Positions 52,326 through 62,008 of a stretch of 64,000 nt of DNA are shown in pieces (the first letter of the stretch is position 1; the number at the start of each line of letters is the position of its first letter). Below the pieces are notes generated by a model that searched no databases, was not told the DNA's origin, and saw only the letters and a program-made list of their open reading frames with translations. The position numbers were made by a program, and so were the translations under genes. Source of the stretch: Alphaproteobacteria bacterium (GTDB taxonomy: Bacteria; Pseudomonadota; Alphaproteobacteria; Elsterales; Elsteraceae); contig RDXE01000024.1 in NCBI GenBank assembly GCA_004292755.1, positions 124,001 to 188,000 on the forward strand, written 5' to 3'.

Positions 52326-52661
52326 CTACTCTTGCGGCAACAGACCGCTGCGACGGGCGTTGTCGACCACCACTTTCAGCGTCCAATTGCCGAAGCCGAG
52401 CGAGCGGCCCGCGGGGTCGGTGGTATGCAGTTGCGCCAGGGTCCAATAGCCCAGCAGACGGCCCTCCCGATCTCGGGCCTCGTACCGGCCATGGCGCGCG
52501 ACCACGTACCCGACGATGCCACCGTTCGGGGCTTTCACCTCAATCCACTGCTCATGCGCCGCCCCAATGGCTCTGGCTGCGGCTGGCCCTCCAGCCAGTG
52601 CGCAAGCCACCACCATCGCCGCACCAGCCACGGATGCGACGCACCACCGTTTTTTCGCCAC
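52326..52661 (-). CDS. Small secreted protein related to the FecR C-terminal module
   Basis: This 111-residue protein has a signal peptide (cleavage after AAARA) and a mature domain of about 75 residues. The run YEARDREGRLLGYW, then TTDPAGRSLGFGNW, aligns with the C-terminus of the FecR protein at 17900-18754 (LEVRDLTGRLRGYV, then TLDASARVIGPGN). So both share an otherwise undescribed beta module. The GTG at 52661 follows GGGAGG 12 nt upstream. Function unknown. Confidence 0.65.
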   Translation of the reverse strand: MAKKRWCVASVAGAAMVVACALAGGPAAARAIGAAHEQWIEVKAPNGGIVGYVVARHGRYEARDREGRLLGYWTLAQLHTTDPAGRSLGFGNWTLKVVVDNARRSGLLPQE

Positions 52662-52735
52662 ACCACATCTGTACCTCCCGTCTTCAACCTTGCCAAGGGG
52701 ACTCTTATCACTTTGGCAGGTCCGCGGAGGCAGTG

Positions 52736-53413
52736 ATGGGGATGATCCTGCGTCGGGTGTTGGTGTGGTCGGCTTGGCTGGTGGGTCTCCCCCTCACGGC
52801 GGCGGTCGTCGCCTTGGGGCTGGGCGCCCTGCTGCCCCGCGGTCTCAGTGCGCCAGAGGGCCTGGACGAGGATGGGCCGGTGGTGATCTATGCCGCGGCC
52901 AGTGCTGTCCACATCGACTTGATCTTGCCGACCGATGCAGCGGGTGTGAGCTGGCGCGGGATCTTTGCCCATCTGGGGGAGGCGCCGCTGGTCGCCTTCG
53001 GCTGGGGGGACCGGGCATTCTACCTCGCCACCCCCTCCTGGGCTGACCTTGATCCTGCCCTGGCGCTCACGGCTGCGTTTGGGTCGGGCCAGACCGTGGT
53101 GCGGGCGACACCGCGCGCGCATGCGCTGGGCGCCCAGCCAATCCTGCTGAGTCCCTTCCAGTACCGGCAGCTGGTGGCCGGCATTCAGCGCCAGATTCGC
53201 ACTGGTCCCGATGGGGCCGCAGTGCTGGTCAATCATCCTGGCTACGGGGTGGGGGATCGCTTTGCCGAGGCGCATGGCCGCTACTCGGCGTTGGTGACCT
53301 GCAATGAATGGGTGGCGGCGCGGTTGGCCGAGGCGGGACTGGCGATGCCACGCTGGTCGCCGCTGCCCCAAGCGATCCTGTGGTGGCTGCAGCACCAGCC
53401 GGTTCGTGAATGA
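52736..53413 (+). CDS. DUF2459/TIGR02117 family membrane-anchored protein
   Basis: This 225-residue protein has an N-terminal membrane anchor (LVWSAWLVGLPLTAAVVALG) and a periplasmic domain with SAVHIDLILP, FGWGDRAFYLATPSW and LVTCNEWVAARLAEAGL. This matches the TIGR02117/DUF2459 family, whose Cys-Asn/His layout suggests an NlpC/P60-like hydrolase, though function is not settled. GGAGG lies just upstream of the ATG at 52736. Confidence 0.83.
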   Translation: MGMILRRVLVWSAWLVGLPLTAAVVALGLGALLPRGLSAPEGLDEDGPVVIYAAASAVHIDLILPTDAAGVSWRGIFAHLGEAPLVAFGWGDRAFYLATPSWADLDPALALTAAFGSGQTVVRATPRAHALGAQPILLSPFQYRQLVAGIQRQIRTGPDGAAVLVNHPGYGVGDRFAEAHGRYSALVTCNEWVAARLAEAGLAMPRWSPLPQAILWWLQHQPVRE

Positions 53414-53487
53414 CCCCTTTTGTCCGAGCCTCGGACTGCCTACATAAGATGAGACAGGAAACACGAAATACGACTGCAGGAGGGATC

Positions 53488-54480
53488 ATGAGGTCCGGTG
53501 CGACACGCAATCGGTGGGTGATGATGGGCTTGGTCGCGGTGCTGGCGCTGGCGCCAGCCCTGGCGGAGGCGAAGGCTCGAGCAGGGTCTGGCGGCAGCGC
53601 TGGCAGCCGTGGCGCCAGAACCACGGAAAGCGCTCCGGCTACCTCGGTGGCGCCAACGGCAGCGCCGGTGCAACGCTCTGCCACACCCGCCACGGCGTCC
53701 CCTGCGACGGCCGCGCGTCCTGGTGCCGCCGCCGCTCAGCCGTCTTGGGCGCAGCGCAACCCGTTTATGGCGGGAATGCTGGGCGGGCTGGTCGGTGCTG
53801 GGTTGATTGGCATGTTCATGGGCGCAGGCTTGTTTAGTGGCCTTGGCTCGCTGGCTGGGATCTTGGGCTTCCTGCTGCAAGCGGCGTTGATCGCGGGCTT
53901 GGTATTCCTGGTGATCCGGCTGTTCCGTCGGCGCTCGCCAGCCCAGCAACCCGCGATGGCCGCTGCCTACGCGGGTATGCCTCAGGGTCGTTCCGGGGCG
54001 ACCGGTCCGCTCGCAGGTGTCCAGTTCCCAGGCGGGTTGGGCGGCGGTTCAGCTGCGCCAGCTGGTGGACGGGACGAGTTGGGCCTGCAGCCCGCCGACT
54101 TCGATGCGTTCGAAGAAGTGCTGGGCCGGGTGCAGATGGCCTGGAGCGCTGGCGACCGGGCGGCTTTGGCTCGGGTCACCACGCCAGAAATGGCAAGCTA
54201 CTTCGGCGAGGAACTGGATCGCATGGCCGCTCTCGGTCACGTCAACCACATCGCCGACGGCAAGCTGATCAATGGCGACGTTGCGGAAGCATGGCGCGAG
54301 GGTGCGCGCGAGTATGCGACGGTCGCGATGCGGTGGTCAGCCCGCGACTGGACCGAGGATCGCATGGGTCGCGTGATCGAAGGCAATCGCGAGCAGGCAA
54401 CCGAAACACTTGAGGTGTGGACCTTCCTGCGGGTGACCGGCGGCGCCTGGGTGCTGTCGGCTGTCCAACAAGTTGACTGA
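53488..54480 (+). CDS. Tim44-like domain membrane protein
   Basis: This 330-residue protein has a signal/anchor (MGLVAVLALAPALAEA), a Thr/Ala/Pro-rich linker, two adjacent Gly-rich membrane segments (about 100-150, GMLGGLVGAGLIGMFMGAG), and a C-terminal Tim44/TimA-like domain (about 205-330, DFDAFEEVLGRVQMAWSAGD to VLSAVQQVD). Bacterial Tim44-like proteins are of uncertain envelope function. GGAGG precedes the ATG at 53488. A strong hairpin follows the stop. Confidence 0.85.
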   Translation: MRSGATRNRWVMMGLVAVLALAPALAEAKARAGSGGSAGSRGARTTESAPATSVAPTAAPVQRSATPATASPATAARPGAAAAQPSWAQRNPFMAGMLGGLVGAGLIGMFMGAGLFSGLGSLAGILGFLLQAALIAGLVFLVIRLFRRRSPAQQPAMAAAYAGMPQGRSGATGPLAGVQFPGGLGGGSAAPAGGRDELGLQPADFDAFEEVLGRVQMAWSAGDRAALARVTTPEMASYFGEELDRMAALGHVNHIADGKLINGDVAEAWREGAREYATVAMRWSARDWTEDRMGRVIEGNREQATETLEVWTFLRVTGGAWVLSAVQQVD

Positions 54481-54491
54481 GTGATCCGCTG

Positions 54492-54522
54492 GCGCGGTGG
54501 AGGGGCTTGCCCTCCACCGCGC
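54492..54522. terminator. Perfect 13-bp hairpin between convergent genes
   Basis: GCGCGGTGGAGGG, loop GCTTG, CCCTCCACCGCGC in the 55-bp gap between the Tim44-like gene and plsC. GC-rich and perfect; probably terminates both directions, though no long T-run follows. Confidence 0.7.
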
Positions 54523-54535
54523 TTGAGGTGGGTTG

Positions 54536-55249
54536 TCAGGGCTGGCGGACGCTTGCTTCCAGTTCAGTTGTTGCGGTCTCAATCCGCTGTTCCAATTCGC
54601 CCATGAAGCGACGGCGGTCCAGTCCTGGCTCCAGCGCTGGCAGCACGGCGACGGTGATCGTGCCAGCGGTTTTGAGAAACGCGCGCCGTCCCCAAAACAC
54701 GCCTGAATTCAACGCAATCGGCACAACGCGTGCGCCGGTTTCTTTCGCCAGGGCATAGATACCTGGGTGGTAGGGCGCTGTGCCGCCCGGCACGACACGC
54801 GTGCCTTGTGGGAAAATGACCACTGGTCTTCCCGCGTCCAAATGCGCCTTCGCAGCGCTGACCATGGCTTTCAACGCACTGGCCCCACCCGCACGGTCAA
54901 CGGCGATATGTTCTGCCAGACGCGCATAACGGCCATAGAGAGGGATGCGAATCAACTCCTGCTTCAGCACGTAAACCGGCTCTTTCAGGCAGGCCAGGAA
55001 AACAATCGTGTCCCAGGCGGATTGGTGTTTGACCGCGAAGATCACGCCGCCGTCCGGCATCTCACCGGTGATCCGGTAATCCAGACCCACCACCCAGCGC
55101 GCCAGCCACAGCACGCCACGCGCCCATAGAGCCGTCAACCGGCGCACTGTCGTCGGTGGTGCTACCATCGCAGGCAGACAAACCAGCAGCATGGTGATGG
55201 TCCAGCCGAAGAAACCAACATTGAACAACGCGGCACGCACAACGATCAC
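54536..55249 (-). CDS. plsC: 1-acyl-sn-glycerol-3-phosphate acyltransferase
   Basis: This 237-residue enzyme makes phosphatidic acid. It has a hydrophobic N-terminus, the catalytic Hx4D in VKHQSAWDTIVF, the GxxFIxR-equivalent HIAVDRAGG and the substrate motif FPQGTRVVPG. The GTG at 55249 overlaps the ydcF stop (GTGA) with AGGAG upstream; the longer frame is within ydcF. It is the last gene of ftsE-ftsX-ydcF-plsC. Confidence 0.92.
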   Translation of the reverse strand: MIVVRAALFNVGFFGWTITMLLVCLPAMVAPPTTVRRLTALWARGVLWLARWVVGLDYRITGEMPDGGVIFAVKHQSAWDTIVFLACLKEPVYVLKQELIRIPLYGRYARLAEHIAVDRAGGASALKAMVSAAKAHLDAGRPVVIFPQGTRVVPGGTAPYHPGIYALAKETGARVVPIALNSGVFWGRRAFLKTAGTITVAVLPALEPGLDRRRFMGELEQRIETATTELEASVRQP

Positions 55250-55884
55250 TTCGGCTCTCCTGTCACAAGATCGGCGATGGCGTGGCGGGTGCTCACCACC
55301 AGGCCCTTGGAGTATTCGACGGCAATCAGCGCCAAAGTGCCGGGCCAGCGCCACCAGTCACCGCGACGAAATCCTTCGGGAAACACGGGATGCGGCAGCA
55401 CGTGCACGTCGGGTACCGCCCGGCGGACCTCCGCCATTGCGCGCGGCATGTGATAGTCGGCTGTGACCAGCCGCAGGGTGCGATAGCCGCCCGCCGCCAT
55501 GTAGCCTGCAATCTCCGCGGCGTTGCCGATGGTATCCTCGGCCGCATGACCAAGAGTGATGCAGCACTCCACCAGAGTGGGGGCGAGCGGTTGGCCCAAG
55601 GTCAGGTCAGCCACGCGCACGCCACGCGGGACGCCAGAGATGAACAGGCGCGGCGCAGCCCCGGCCATCAGCAGCGCCACGCCTTCCGCGACACGGCGGG
55701 AGCCACCGGTCAGCACCACGATCACCTCAGCTGGTTGGGACAGGTCTGCGGCCTCGCGCGGCAGGGTTTGCGCAAAGCGCCAGAGGCCGGTCGTCCAGGC
55801 GATCAACACCACAAGCACCAAGGCCAGGCGTCCCAATCCTGGGAACAGCCGGGCGCGTGGCCTGCTGCGCCGGGTCTGCCTCAC
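55246..55884 (-). CDS. YdcF/DUF218 family membrane protein
   Basis: This 212-residue protein has one N-terminal membrane segment (LGRLALVLVVLIAWTTGLW) and a DUF218 domain: AEVIVVLTGGSRRVAEGVALL, HAAEDTIGNAAEIAGY and LVTADYHMPRAMAEVRRAV. The family is linked to envelope barrier function (SanA, YdcF). It is coupled at both ends, to ftsX and plsC. Confidence 0.9.
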   Translation of the reverse strand: MRQTRRSRPRARLFPGLGRLALVLVVLIAWTTGLWRFAQTLPREAADLSQPAEVIVVLTGGSRRVAEGVALLMAGAAPRLFISGVPRGVRVADLTLGQPLAPTLVECCITLGHAAEDTIGNAAEIAGYMAAGGYRTLRLVTADYHMPRAMAEVRRAVPDVHVLPHPVFPEGFRRGDWWRWPGTLALIAVEYSKGLVVSTRHAIADLVTGEPK

Positions 55885-56762
55885 GGCAGCTGGCGGAGAT
55901 AGGCGAGTGCGGCCAAGCGCGCGGCAGCAAAGCTAAGCACCGCGGCAATCGCCGGAACACTCGTCAACAACACCCAATCCACCCCGTCCATGTGCAGCAT
56001 GGCAGGAAGGCCCGCCGACCCATCGGGCATCTGGGCCCCAATCGCCCACAGTGCTGCAGCAGCCAATCCCCAGCCACCCACGCCGCCGATGCCGGCCGCC
56101 AGAAGGGCATGGCGGGCGAACGCGTTGGCAATCGTGCCGTCGCGCGCACCAATCAGGTGCAGCACCTCGATCGCATCGCGATGGGCCGACATGCCGGAGC
56201 GGACCGCAAAGGCAACCGAGGCCACTGCAACAGCGCCGACCAGCGCCAGGATCGTGAGCGCCATCACCTCCAGCAGGCTTGCCGTCCGGCTGACACCATC
56301 GATCCACTGGCGGTGGTCATCGACCAGTGCACCAGGGGCGAGCGGGGTAAGGGCAGTCTGCAACGCCGACGCATCGAAGCGGCTGCGGTCAACGCCCAAG
56401 TCCACCAGACTTGGCAGGGCAAGCCCGGCTGCAGCCTCGCCCAGCCACGGGGCCAGCAGACGCTGGCTGTCCGCTGCAGCAAGTGCCTCGGCCCGCTGCA
56501 CGCCTGGGTGGCGGGTGGCGAGAGCGACGACATCGGCAACCAGCCCAGGCTGCCGGGCAGGATCGGGGCTGGCCGGAATCTGGATCGTGGCGCTGCCGGT
56601 CAAACCGCCGCGCCACTGGGCGGCGGCTGAGCCCAAGACCAAAGCCGCCGCGAGTGCCAAGGTCGCCAGCAGCACCATCACCCCAACCACCCACGGCAGA
56701 TAGCGGGCACTGGCGTCGCGGTCGAGCGGCAGGTCGACCCGCCGGGCTGGCCACCAGCGCAT
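55881..56762 (-). CDS. ftsX: Cell division ABC transporter subunit FtsX
   Basis: FtsX with FtsE controls peptidoglycan hydrolases at the septum. The 293-residue protein has four membrane segments with a large periplasmic loop between the first two, and the family pattern LLEVMALTILALVGAVAVASVAF, then EVLHLIGARDGTIANAF. The start is the ATG at 56762, overlapping the ftsE stop by one base; a TTG at 56765 is also in frame. Confidence 0.92.
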   Translation of the reverse strand: MRWWPARRVDLPLDRDASARYLPWVVGVMVLLATLALAAALVLGSAAAQWRGGLTGSATIQIPASPDPARQPGLVADVVALATRHPGVQRAEALAAADSQRLLAPWLGEAAAGLALPSLVDLGVDRSRFDASALQTALTPLAPGALVDDHRQWIDGVSRTASLLEVMALTILALVGAVAVASVAFAVRSGMSAHRDAIEVLHLIGARDGTIANAFARHALLAAGIGGVGGWGLAAAALWAIGAQMPDGSAGLPAMLHMDGVDWVLLTSVPAIAAVLSFAAARLAALAYLRQLP

Positions 56763-57427
56763 CAAGGCGCACTCCGGCTGAACAGCCGCCCCTCGGCGAG
56801 ATGCAACACGGGGTGGCCCAAGCGTTCGATCATTTGCTCGTTGTGACTGGCGATCACGACCGTGGTGCCCAGACGGTGCAGCTCCTCAAACAAATGCAAC
56901 AGGCGCAGGGCGGATGCGTCATCCAGATTGCCGGTTGGCTCATCAGCAACCAGCAGGTCCGGGCGGCCCACCACCGCGCGGGCAATCGCGACCCGCTGCT
57001 TCTGGCCGCCAGACAGCACAGCCGGGCGCGCCTCTAGATGGTCGCCAAGGCCCACCCAGGCCAGCAACTCACTGACATGGCTGCGGATATCGTCTTCCGG
57101 CATGCCCGCGATTCGCAAAGGCAGGGCGACGTTGTCGAGTGCGCTTAAGTGATCGAGCAGCCGGAAGTCCTGAAACACCACGCCAATCCTGCGGCGCAGG
57201 TCGGGCAAATCATCCCGTGGGCAGGTTGCGAGATCGCGATCAAACAGAGTGATCAAGCCGCGTGTCGGCTGTGCTGCGAGGTACAACAGCTTCAACAGCG
57301 TAGACTTACCCGCACCACTGGCACCGGTGAGGAAGTGGAAGGACCCAGCGGTGAGGCTGAAGCTGATGTCTCGCAAGACCTCAGGCCCGGAGCCATAGCG
57401 CATGCCGACATTGTCGAACCGGACCAT
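56762..57427 (-). CDS. ftsE: Cell division ABC transporter ATP-binding protein FtsE
   Basis: This 221-residue ATPase has Walker [16 protein letters not shown], signature [14 protein letters not shown] and Walker [14 protein letters not shown], with FtsE-style [18 protein letters not shown] at the start. The ATG at 57427 is chosen for this; the frame upstream to 57940 runs across the divergent zinc-ribbon gene. It heads ftsE-ftsX-ydcF-plsC. Confidence 0.94.
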   Translation of the reverse strand: MVRFDNVGMRYGSGPEVLRDISFSLTAGSFHFLTGASGAGKSTLLKLLYLAAQPTRGLITLFDRDLATCPRDDLPDLRRRIGVVFQDFRLLDHLSALDNVALPLRIAGMPEDDIRSHVSELLAWVGLGDHLEARPAVLSGGQKQRVAIARAVVGRPDLLVADEPTGNLDDASALRLLHLFEELHRLGTTVVIASHNEQMIERLGHPVLHLAEGRLFSRSAP

Positions 57428-57631
57428 CGGCGCGTCTTTTCGTTGATCCTCAAGGCGCGGTTGCGCAGGTGCTGTCTGCGCAATATGGCACGCAATCCGC
57501 TCTGGCGTCCAGCCGTTGTCGGCTCCAGATGGCCAATCGCGATATTTCTTTGTCTGGTAGCAAGGGTTTACTTGCCGGGGCGCTGATCCGACCGGTATAA
57601 GCGAATTCGGCACTGCGCTACTTGATTGGCT

Positions 57632-58294
57632 ATGATCGTCACCTGTCCGAACTGCGCCTCGCGCTATCTGGTCGACCCGCAGGTGCTTGGCGCTGACGGA
57701 CGTAAGGTCCGTTGTGCCAACTGCGGGCATGTCTGGCACCAGACGCCGCCTCCCGATATGGCGAAGCCAGTGGACCTGGCGCCGCCGGTGACGGAGCCAC
57801 GGCCCTTGCCCGAAGGCTCCAACTTGCCCGCCATGCCGGAGGAGGACGCACCGCGTCGCCGCGGCACCATGATCGGCTGGCTGGTGTTCCTGGTGGTGGT
57901 GTTTGGCACTGCAGCCGGTCTGATCGTCGGGCGCCAGCAAGTTGTCGCCGCTTGGCCGCCTGCGGCGCGGCTCTACGGCTTGATCGGTCTGGATGATGTC
58001 AGTGTCGCCGGTGCCGGGCTGGAAATTCGTGATCCCGAATCACAACGGGTCGATGGCGTCGACTCGTCGGTGCTGGTGGTGCAGGCCACCATCGCCAACA
58101 TCTCCAGTCGGCCGAGAGCAGTTCCGGAGATCCGTGTTGTAGCGCGCAACGCGCAACGGCAGGACTTGAAGGTGTGGACGTTCTCTTCCGGTATCCCGGC
58201 GCTGCTTCCCTCGGATCGTGCGTCCTTCCGGCGTGAGCTGGCCGACCCGCCAGAAGGTGCAGCCGAATTGGCCATCACCTTTGCCACCGAGTAA
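57632..58294 (+). CDS. MJ0042-type zinc-ribbon and DUF3426 membrane protein
   Basis: This 220-residue protein starts MIVTCPNCASRYLVD with a second CANCGHVW, the MJ0042 zinc ribbon. One membrane segment follows (about 80-100, GWLVFLVVVFGTAAGLIVG), then a periplasmic DUF3426 beta domain (VVQATIANISSRPRAVPEIRV). It is divergent from ftsE across about 200 bp, a usual arrangement in alphaproteobacteria. Function unknown. Confidence 0.88.
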   Translation: MIVTCPNCASRYLVDPQVLGADGRKVRCANCGHVWHQTPPPDMAKPVDLAPPVTEPRPLPEGSNLPAMPEEDAPRRRGTMIGWLVFLVVVFGTAAGLIVGRQQVVAAWPPAARLYGLIGLDDVSVAGAGLEIRDPESQRVDGVDSSVLVVQATIANISSRPRAVPEIRVVARNAQRQDLKVWTFSSGIPALLPSDRASFRRELADPPEGAAELAITFATE

Positions 58295-58475
58295 CTGACC
58301 GCAGCGCTTGCGATCCCGAGGGTTCTGGTCGCGGCAAACTGCGACACGCTGTCGCTAGCGCGTCGTGTTTCTGCTGTCTTCGGTCGCCTAAGGCGTTTCG
58401 CCGCGGATGTGCGACTTTGCATCTCTATGACGCGCGTTCCAATGTGCCGCCGGGGCGGGAGCCAAGGGTGTCGAC

Positions 58476-59237
58476 ATGCCAGTCGAAAACGAGCGGAAGT
58501 ACCTTCTGAAAGTTGAACACGGTCCCGTGACCGCTGCAGCGGAACGGTGTCGCAGCGTGCTTGGGGCTGGCACGCGGGTGGAGCAGTTGCAGCAAGGCTG
58601 GCTGGATGGCACCCGCGCTCGTGTGCGGCGGGTGGAGGCTGATCAAGCCTCGGTCCGTCATGTGTTCACTTGGAAGCGCATGACCGGTGGTCGCCCGATT
58701 GAAATTGAGCAGTCCATTGACCCTGAAGATTTCTCAGACCTCTTCGCCGAGGCGGAGGAGCGCCTGTCCAAGTGGCGGCTGACGCCGCTGCGGGGTGGCG
58801 ACGAGGCTTGGTGTCTGGATTTGCTGCCGAACAGCGACGGCAGCGCTTGCCTCGCCATCGCTGAGGTGGAGATGCCGGAAGGACGGGACCACCCGCGCGT
58901 GCTGCCAAGCTGGCTGCGCTTTCGGTTGGTGCATAGCGTGCCGCGTGTCGGCGGCTGGACCAACCAGAACCTTGCGGCACCCGGTGCGATTGACCGCGCG
59001 ATTGTGGCGACGCGCGGGTTGGAGCGGGTGTTTGAGCGCTTTCCGCAACTGCCCCATCCGTTGATGGCAGCCCTGTTCACCCGCCTGGGTGGACCGGCGA
59101 CTGGCACGGATGACCAAGACCATGCTCTGGTGGATGCGTTGGTCGCCTGGATCACAGCCGACAGCAGCAACGCCGCCCGGGTTCGGGCCGCGGCAGTCGA
59201 TGCTCTGCTGGGGGATCGACTGCAGGCAGCCAGCTAA
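58476..59237 (+). CDS. CYTH-domain protein with long C-terminal extension
   Basis: The N-terminus NERKYLL gives the ExExK-like signature of the CYTH superfamily (triphosphatase/adenylate cyclase class IV fold); further conserved acidic and basic residues appear in RARVRRVEA and PIEIEQSI. The domain spans about residues 1-150; the remaining 100 residues are not recognised. Members hydrolyse inorganic triphosphate or thiamine triphosphate. The ATG at 58476 has GGGAGCC upstream. A 181-bp gap before it holds nothing clear. Confidence 0.75.
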   Translation: MPVENERKYLLKVEHGPVTAAAERCRSVLGAGTRVEQLQQGWLDGTRARVRRVEADQASVRHVFTWKRMTGGRPIEIEQSIDPEDFSDLFAEAEERLSKWRLTPLRGGDEAWCLDLLPNSDGSACLAIAEVEMPEGRDHPRVLPSWLRFRLVHSVPRVGGWTNQNLAAPGAIDRAIVATRGLERVFERFPQLPHPLMAALFTRLGGPATGTDDQDHALVDALVAWITADSSNAARVRAAAVDALLGDRLQAAS

Positions 59238-59356
59238 TCCGGGCGGTTACAACTTTAGCCGGTTGATCCCGGCGCGGTGATCATGGTCAGGTAACAGTGT
59301 TCCGTCGTCGGGGGCAAGATCACCGGGGTTGATGGGGCAGGAGAGGGCAGGCAAGC

Positions 59357-59671
59357 ATGTTGGAAGACGCCGCTGGCGGCATGGAACGGCTGGAGGCTCA
59401 AGCATCTGAAGCCGCACGGCTGTTAAAGCTGCTAGCGAACGAGCGGCGCCTGCTGGTGCTGTGCTTCCTTGCGGGCGATGGCGAAATCTCCGTCGGCCCG
59501 CTGGCAGAACGGGTTGGCTTAAGCCAATCCGCCCTGTCCCAGCATCTGGCTCGGCTGCGTGCCGATGGCTTGGTGGCCACCCGCAAAACCGCTCAGACAG
59601 TGTTTTACCGGATCGCCGATCCCCGGGTTGGAGAGTTGCTGCGTGTCCTGAAGGACATTTACTGCAGCTAG
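59357..59671 (+). CDS. ArsR family regulator with two cysteines, persulfide-sensor-like
   Basis: This 104-residue winged-helix repressor has GLSQSALSQHLARLRADGLV as recognition region. Its only two cysteines are Cys36 (LVLCFLAG, helix alpha-2) and Cys103 (IYCS, last helix). In BigR and SqrR, two cysteines 66 apart at these structural sites form a persulfide/tetrasulfide bridge; here they are 67 apart. No metal-binding ArsR motif (CVC) is seen. GGAGAGG precedes the ATG. No sulfur-oxidation gene is adjacent. Confidence 0.82.
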   Translation: MLEDAAGGMERLEAQASEAARLLKLLANERRLLVLCFLAGDGEISVGPLAERVGLSQSALSQHLARLRADGLVATRKTAQTVFYRIADPRVGELLRVLKDIYCS

Positions 59672-59685
59672 GTCAGCCGGTCTGG

Positions 59686-60171
59686 TCAGTTGGACGGCGC
59701 CGACGGGGCAGTCGCCAACGCTTCCAACTCAGCCACGAGCTTACGCAAAGGGCTTTCTGGTGCGGCCCGTGCGGCCCCGCGTTTGGCGAGAGTGAGCGCG
59801 GTTTTGAGATCGCCCTGCTCGCGCAGCATTGAGACAAGGTTAATGATCGGCGGCTCGAACCCGACGCGCAGCCGTGCCGCATTCTCAAAGCAAGTCCGTG
59901 CCTCCTTGAAGTTGCCTCGGGCGCGTTCGACATTGCCCAGGTTGAAGTGGATTTCGGGCACGGAGTCGCTGATGGTCAGGGCTTGGCGATAGCGGGCCGC
60001 AGCCAAATCCAGGTTGCCGCCGATCTCTGCCACAATGCCCATCGCGAACTGCCCGAAGGGCACGGTTGGATTTGCCTTGGCGTACTGACCAAAGGCACGC
60101 TCCGCCGCCAGCAGGTCGCCCCGCTGCAGTGCTGCGTCGCCCTCTACGAGCAGCGGATCAAGGGTGTTCAT
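59686..60171 (-). CDS. Tetratricopeptide repeat protein
   Basis: This 161-residue protein is built of about four TPR-like repeats; GDLLAAERAFGQYAKANP, GNLDLAAARYRQALTIS and GNFKEARTCFENAARL show the pattern. No signal peptide. It probably mediates protein contacts. Its stop is 15 bp from the ArsR stop, convergent, and it lies 30 bp upstream of the hemW stop side in the same strand order hemW-side. Function unknown. Confidence 0.75.
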   Translation of the reverse strand: MNTLDPLLVEGDAALQRGDLLAAERAFGQYAKANPTVPFGQFAMGIVAEIGGNLDLAAARYRQALTISDSVPEIHFNLGNVERARGNFKEARTCFENAARLRVGFEPPIINLVSMLREQGDLKTALTLAKRGAARAAPESPLRKLVAELEALATAPSAPSN

Positions 60172-60201
60172 GTGCTGTCTCCCTCCACAACGTCTTGGGC
60201 C

Positions 60202-61386
60202 TCAGGCGTCAAACGGAGTGTGCCCGTCGGCAAGCAGCCACTCCAGCACTGCGTTCAAGCGTTGGCGGCCAGCGGGCGTCGCTGTCAGGCGCTCCTGCTC
60301 CAGGGTGATGAATCCGCCCTCAACCAGGGCCGCCAATGTGCGTTCCTGAAACCAGGGCCGCACGGCGGGGCCCAGCTCGCGCTCGAATCGCGTGAATGGT
60401 ATTCCCTCCGCCAAGCGCAACCCCATCATCACCAATTCTTCGCGCCGCGCTGCGCGGTCAATCTCGCTGACCTCGGCCATGCCATCCTGCCCGGCCTCGA
60501 TCGCGGCGAGCCAGGTCTCGGGCGCCTTGTGCTGACGGGTTGCCATCTTCGTGTCGCCCCGGGTGATCCGACCATGTGCACCAGGCCCGACACCCAGAAA
60601 GTCGCCATAGCGCCAATAGACCAGATTATGTCGGCTTTCCTGCCCTGCGCGGGCGTGGTTGGAGATCTCATAGCCGGGCATGCCAGCGGCCATGAGGCGC
60701 TGTTGGGTTGCCTCCCACAACTCTCCGGCTGCATCGTCATCGGGGATGGTCAAGTCACCGCGGGCGGCCTGGGTTTCAAACTTGGTGCCTGCTTCAATGG
60801 TCAGCTGGTAGAGCGAGAGGTGACCGGCGGCCAGCACAAGCGCCTGATCCAACTCCTCCATCCAGGCGGCGACCGATTGACCGGGGCGCGCATAGATCAA
60901 GTCAAAGCTCACCCGTGGCACTGCGCTGTGCGCCAGGGCAATTGCGGCCTCAGCCTCAGCGCGGTCATGCTTGCGCCCAAGGAAGCGCAAAGCTTCTTCA
61001 TCCAAGGCTTGAATACCAAGCGATAACCGATTGACCCCGGCTGCGTGATAGCCTTTGAACCGTTCCGCTTCCGCTGAGGTTGGATTGGCCTCCAGCGTCA
61101 CTTCCAGATCATCGGCACAGTCAAACCAATGGCGCGTGCGGGCGATCAGCGCATCCACAGTCTCGGCAGGCATCAAGGACGGCGTGCCGCCACCGAAGAA
61201 GATGCTGTCCAGCCGCCGCCCGGCGAGCGGGGCTGCGGCTCGGTCCAAGGCGGCCAGCAGGCCCCCGTGCCAGCGCTGATGCTCAATCCGCTCCCGAACA
61301 TGGGAGTTGAAGTCGCAATAGGGGCATTTGGCGGCGCAGAACGGCCAGTGCAGATAGAGGCCGAACGGACGCCGCAGGTCGCTCAT
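60202..61386 (-). CDS. hemW: Radical SAM heme chaperone HemW
   Basis: This 394-residue radical SAM protein has CAAKCPYC (Cx3Cx2C) at the [4Fe-4S] site in [14 protein letters not shown], the family segment [12 protein letters not shown] and [13 protein letters not shown]. It resembles HemN but is the shorter HemW type, which inserts heme into proteins; it is not an oxygen-independent coproporphyrinogen oxidase. The ATG at 61386 overlaps the rdgB stop, a usual pairing. Confidence 0.94.
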   Translation of the reverse strand: MSDLRRPFGLYLHWPFCAAKCPYCDFNSHVRERIEHQRWHGGLLAALDRAAAPLAGRRLDSIFFGGGTPSLMPAETVDALIARTRHWFDCADDLEVTLEANPTSAEAERFKGYHAAGVNRLSLGIQALDEEALRFLGRKHDRAEAEAAIALAHSAVPRVSFDLIYARPGQSVAAWMEELDQALVLAAGHLSLYQLTIEAGTKFETQAARGDLTIPDDDAAGELWEATQQRLMAAGMPGYEISNHARAGQESRHNLVYWRYGDFLGVGPGAHGRITRGDTKMATRQHKAPETWLAAIEAGQDGMAEVSEIDRAARREELVMMGLRLAEGIPFTRFERELGPAVRPWFQERTLAALVEGGFITLEQERLTATPAGRQRLNAVLEWLLADGHTPFDA

Positions 61387-61982
61387 CGCTGAAACACCGC
61401 GGCGACCAATTGTCGGAACGCGTCCGCCCGATGGCTGATGGCGTGCTTCTCGGCTGGGGGCATTTCTCCACAGGTGCGGGTGTCGCCCAGGGGTTGGACC
61501 ATGGGGTCATAGCCAAAGCCATTCTCGCCCCGCGGTGGCCAGACCAGGGTGCCCGGCATCGAGCCTTCAAACACCACTTCCGTGCCATCGGGCCAAACCA
61601 GTGCCAGGGCGCAGATGAACTTGGCGGAGCGATCAGTCTTGCCCGCCATGCGCGCTTCCACCGCTGCCATGGCGATGGAGAAGTCCTTGGTCGGTCCGGC
61701 CCAGCGGGCTGAGTAAATGCCCGGCTCGCCGCCAAGAGCCGTGACGGCGAGACCGCTGTCATCGGCCAGCGCGGGCAGGCCTGACCCAGCCGTCGCCGCT
61801 CGCGCCTTGAGCAGCGCATTGCCGATGAAGGTGGTCTCGGTCTCCTCTGGCTCCGGCAGGTTGAGACTGCCTGCCGACACGCAGGCAATGCCGAACGGGT
61901 CCAGCAACTCTTGTATTTCGCGCAGCTTGCCGGGGTTGTGGGTGGCAATCACCAAACGCTCGATCGGCGGATAGGCTCCCAT
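61383..61982 (-). CDS. rdgB: Non-canonical purine NTP pyrophosphatase
   Basis: RdgB/HAM1 removes ITP, dITP and XTP. The 199-residue protein has [27 protein letters not shown] and the C-terminal [10 protein letters not shown] motif, together with [11 protein letters not shown]. It is coupled to hemW and 26 bp after rph. Length is typical. Confidence 0.96.
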   Translation of the reverse strand: MGAYPPIERLVIATHNPGKLREIQELLDPFGIACVSAGSLNLPEPEETETTFIGNALLKARAATAGSGLPALADDSGLAVTALGGEPGIYSARWAGPTKDFSIAMAAVEARMAGKTDRSAKFICALALVWPDGTEVVFEGSMPGTLVWPPRGENGFGYDPMVQPLGDTRTCGEMPPAEKHAISHRADAFRQLVAAVFQR

Positions 61983-62008
61983 GGCGCGTCCTCTGTTTCC
62001 CGTCGGTG

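Noticed and set aside
58295-58475. Possible dyad ACACG...CGTGT in the gap before the CYTH gene
   Set aside because: Arms are short and broken; no gene or site could be supported.
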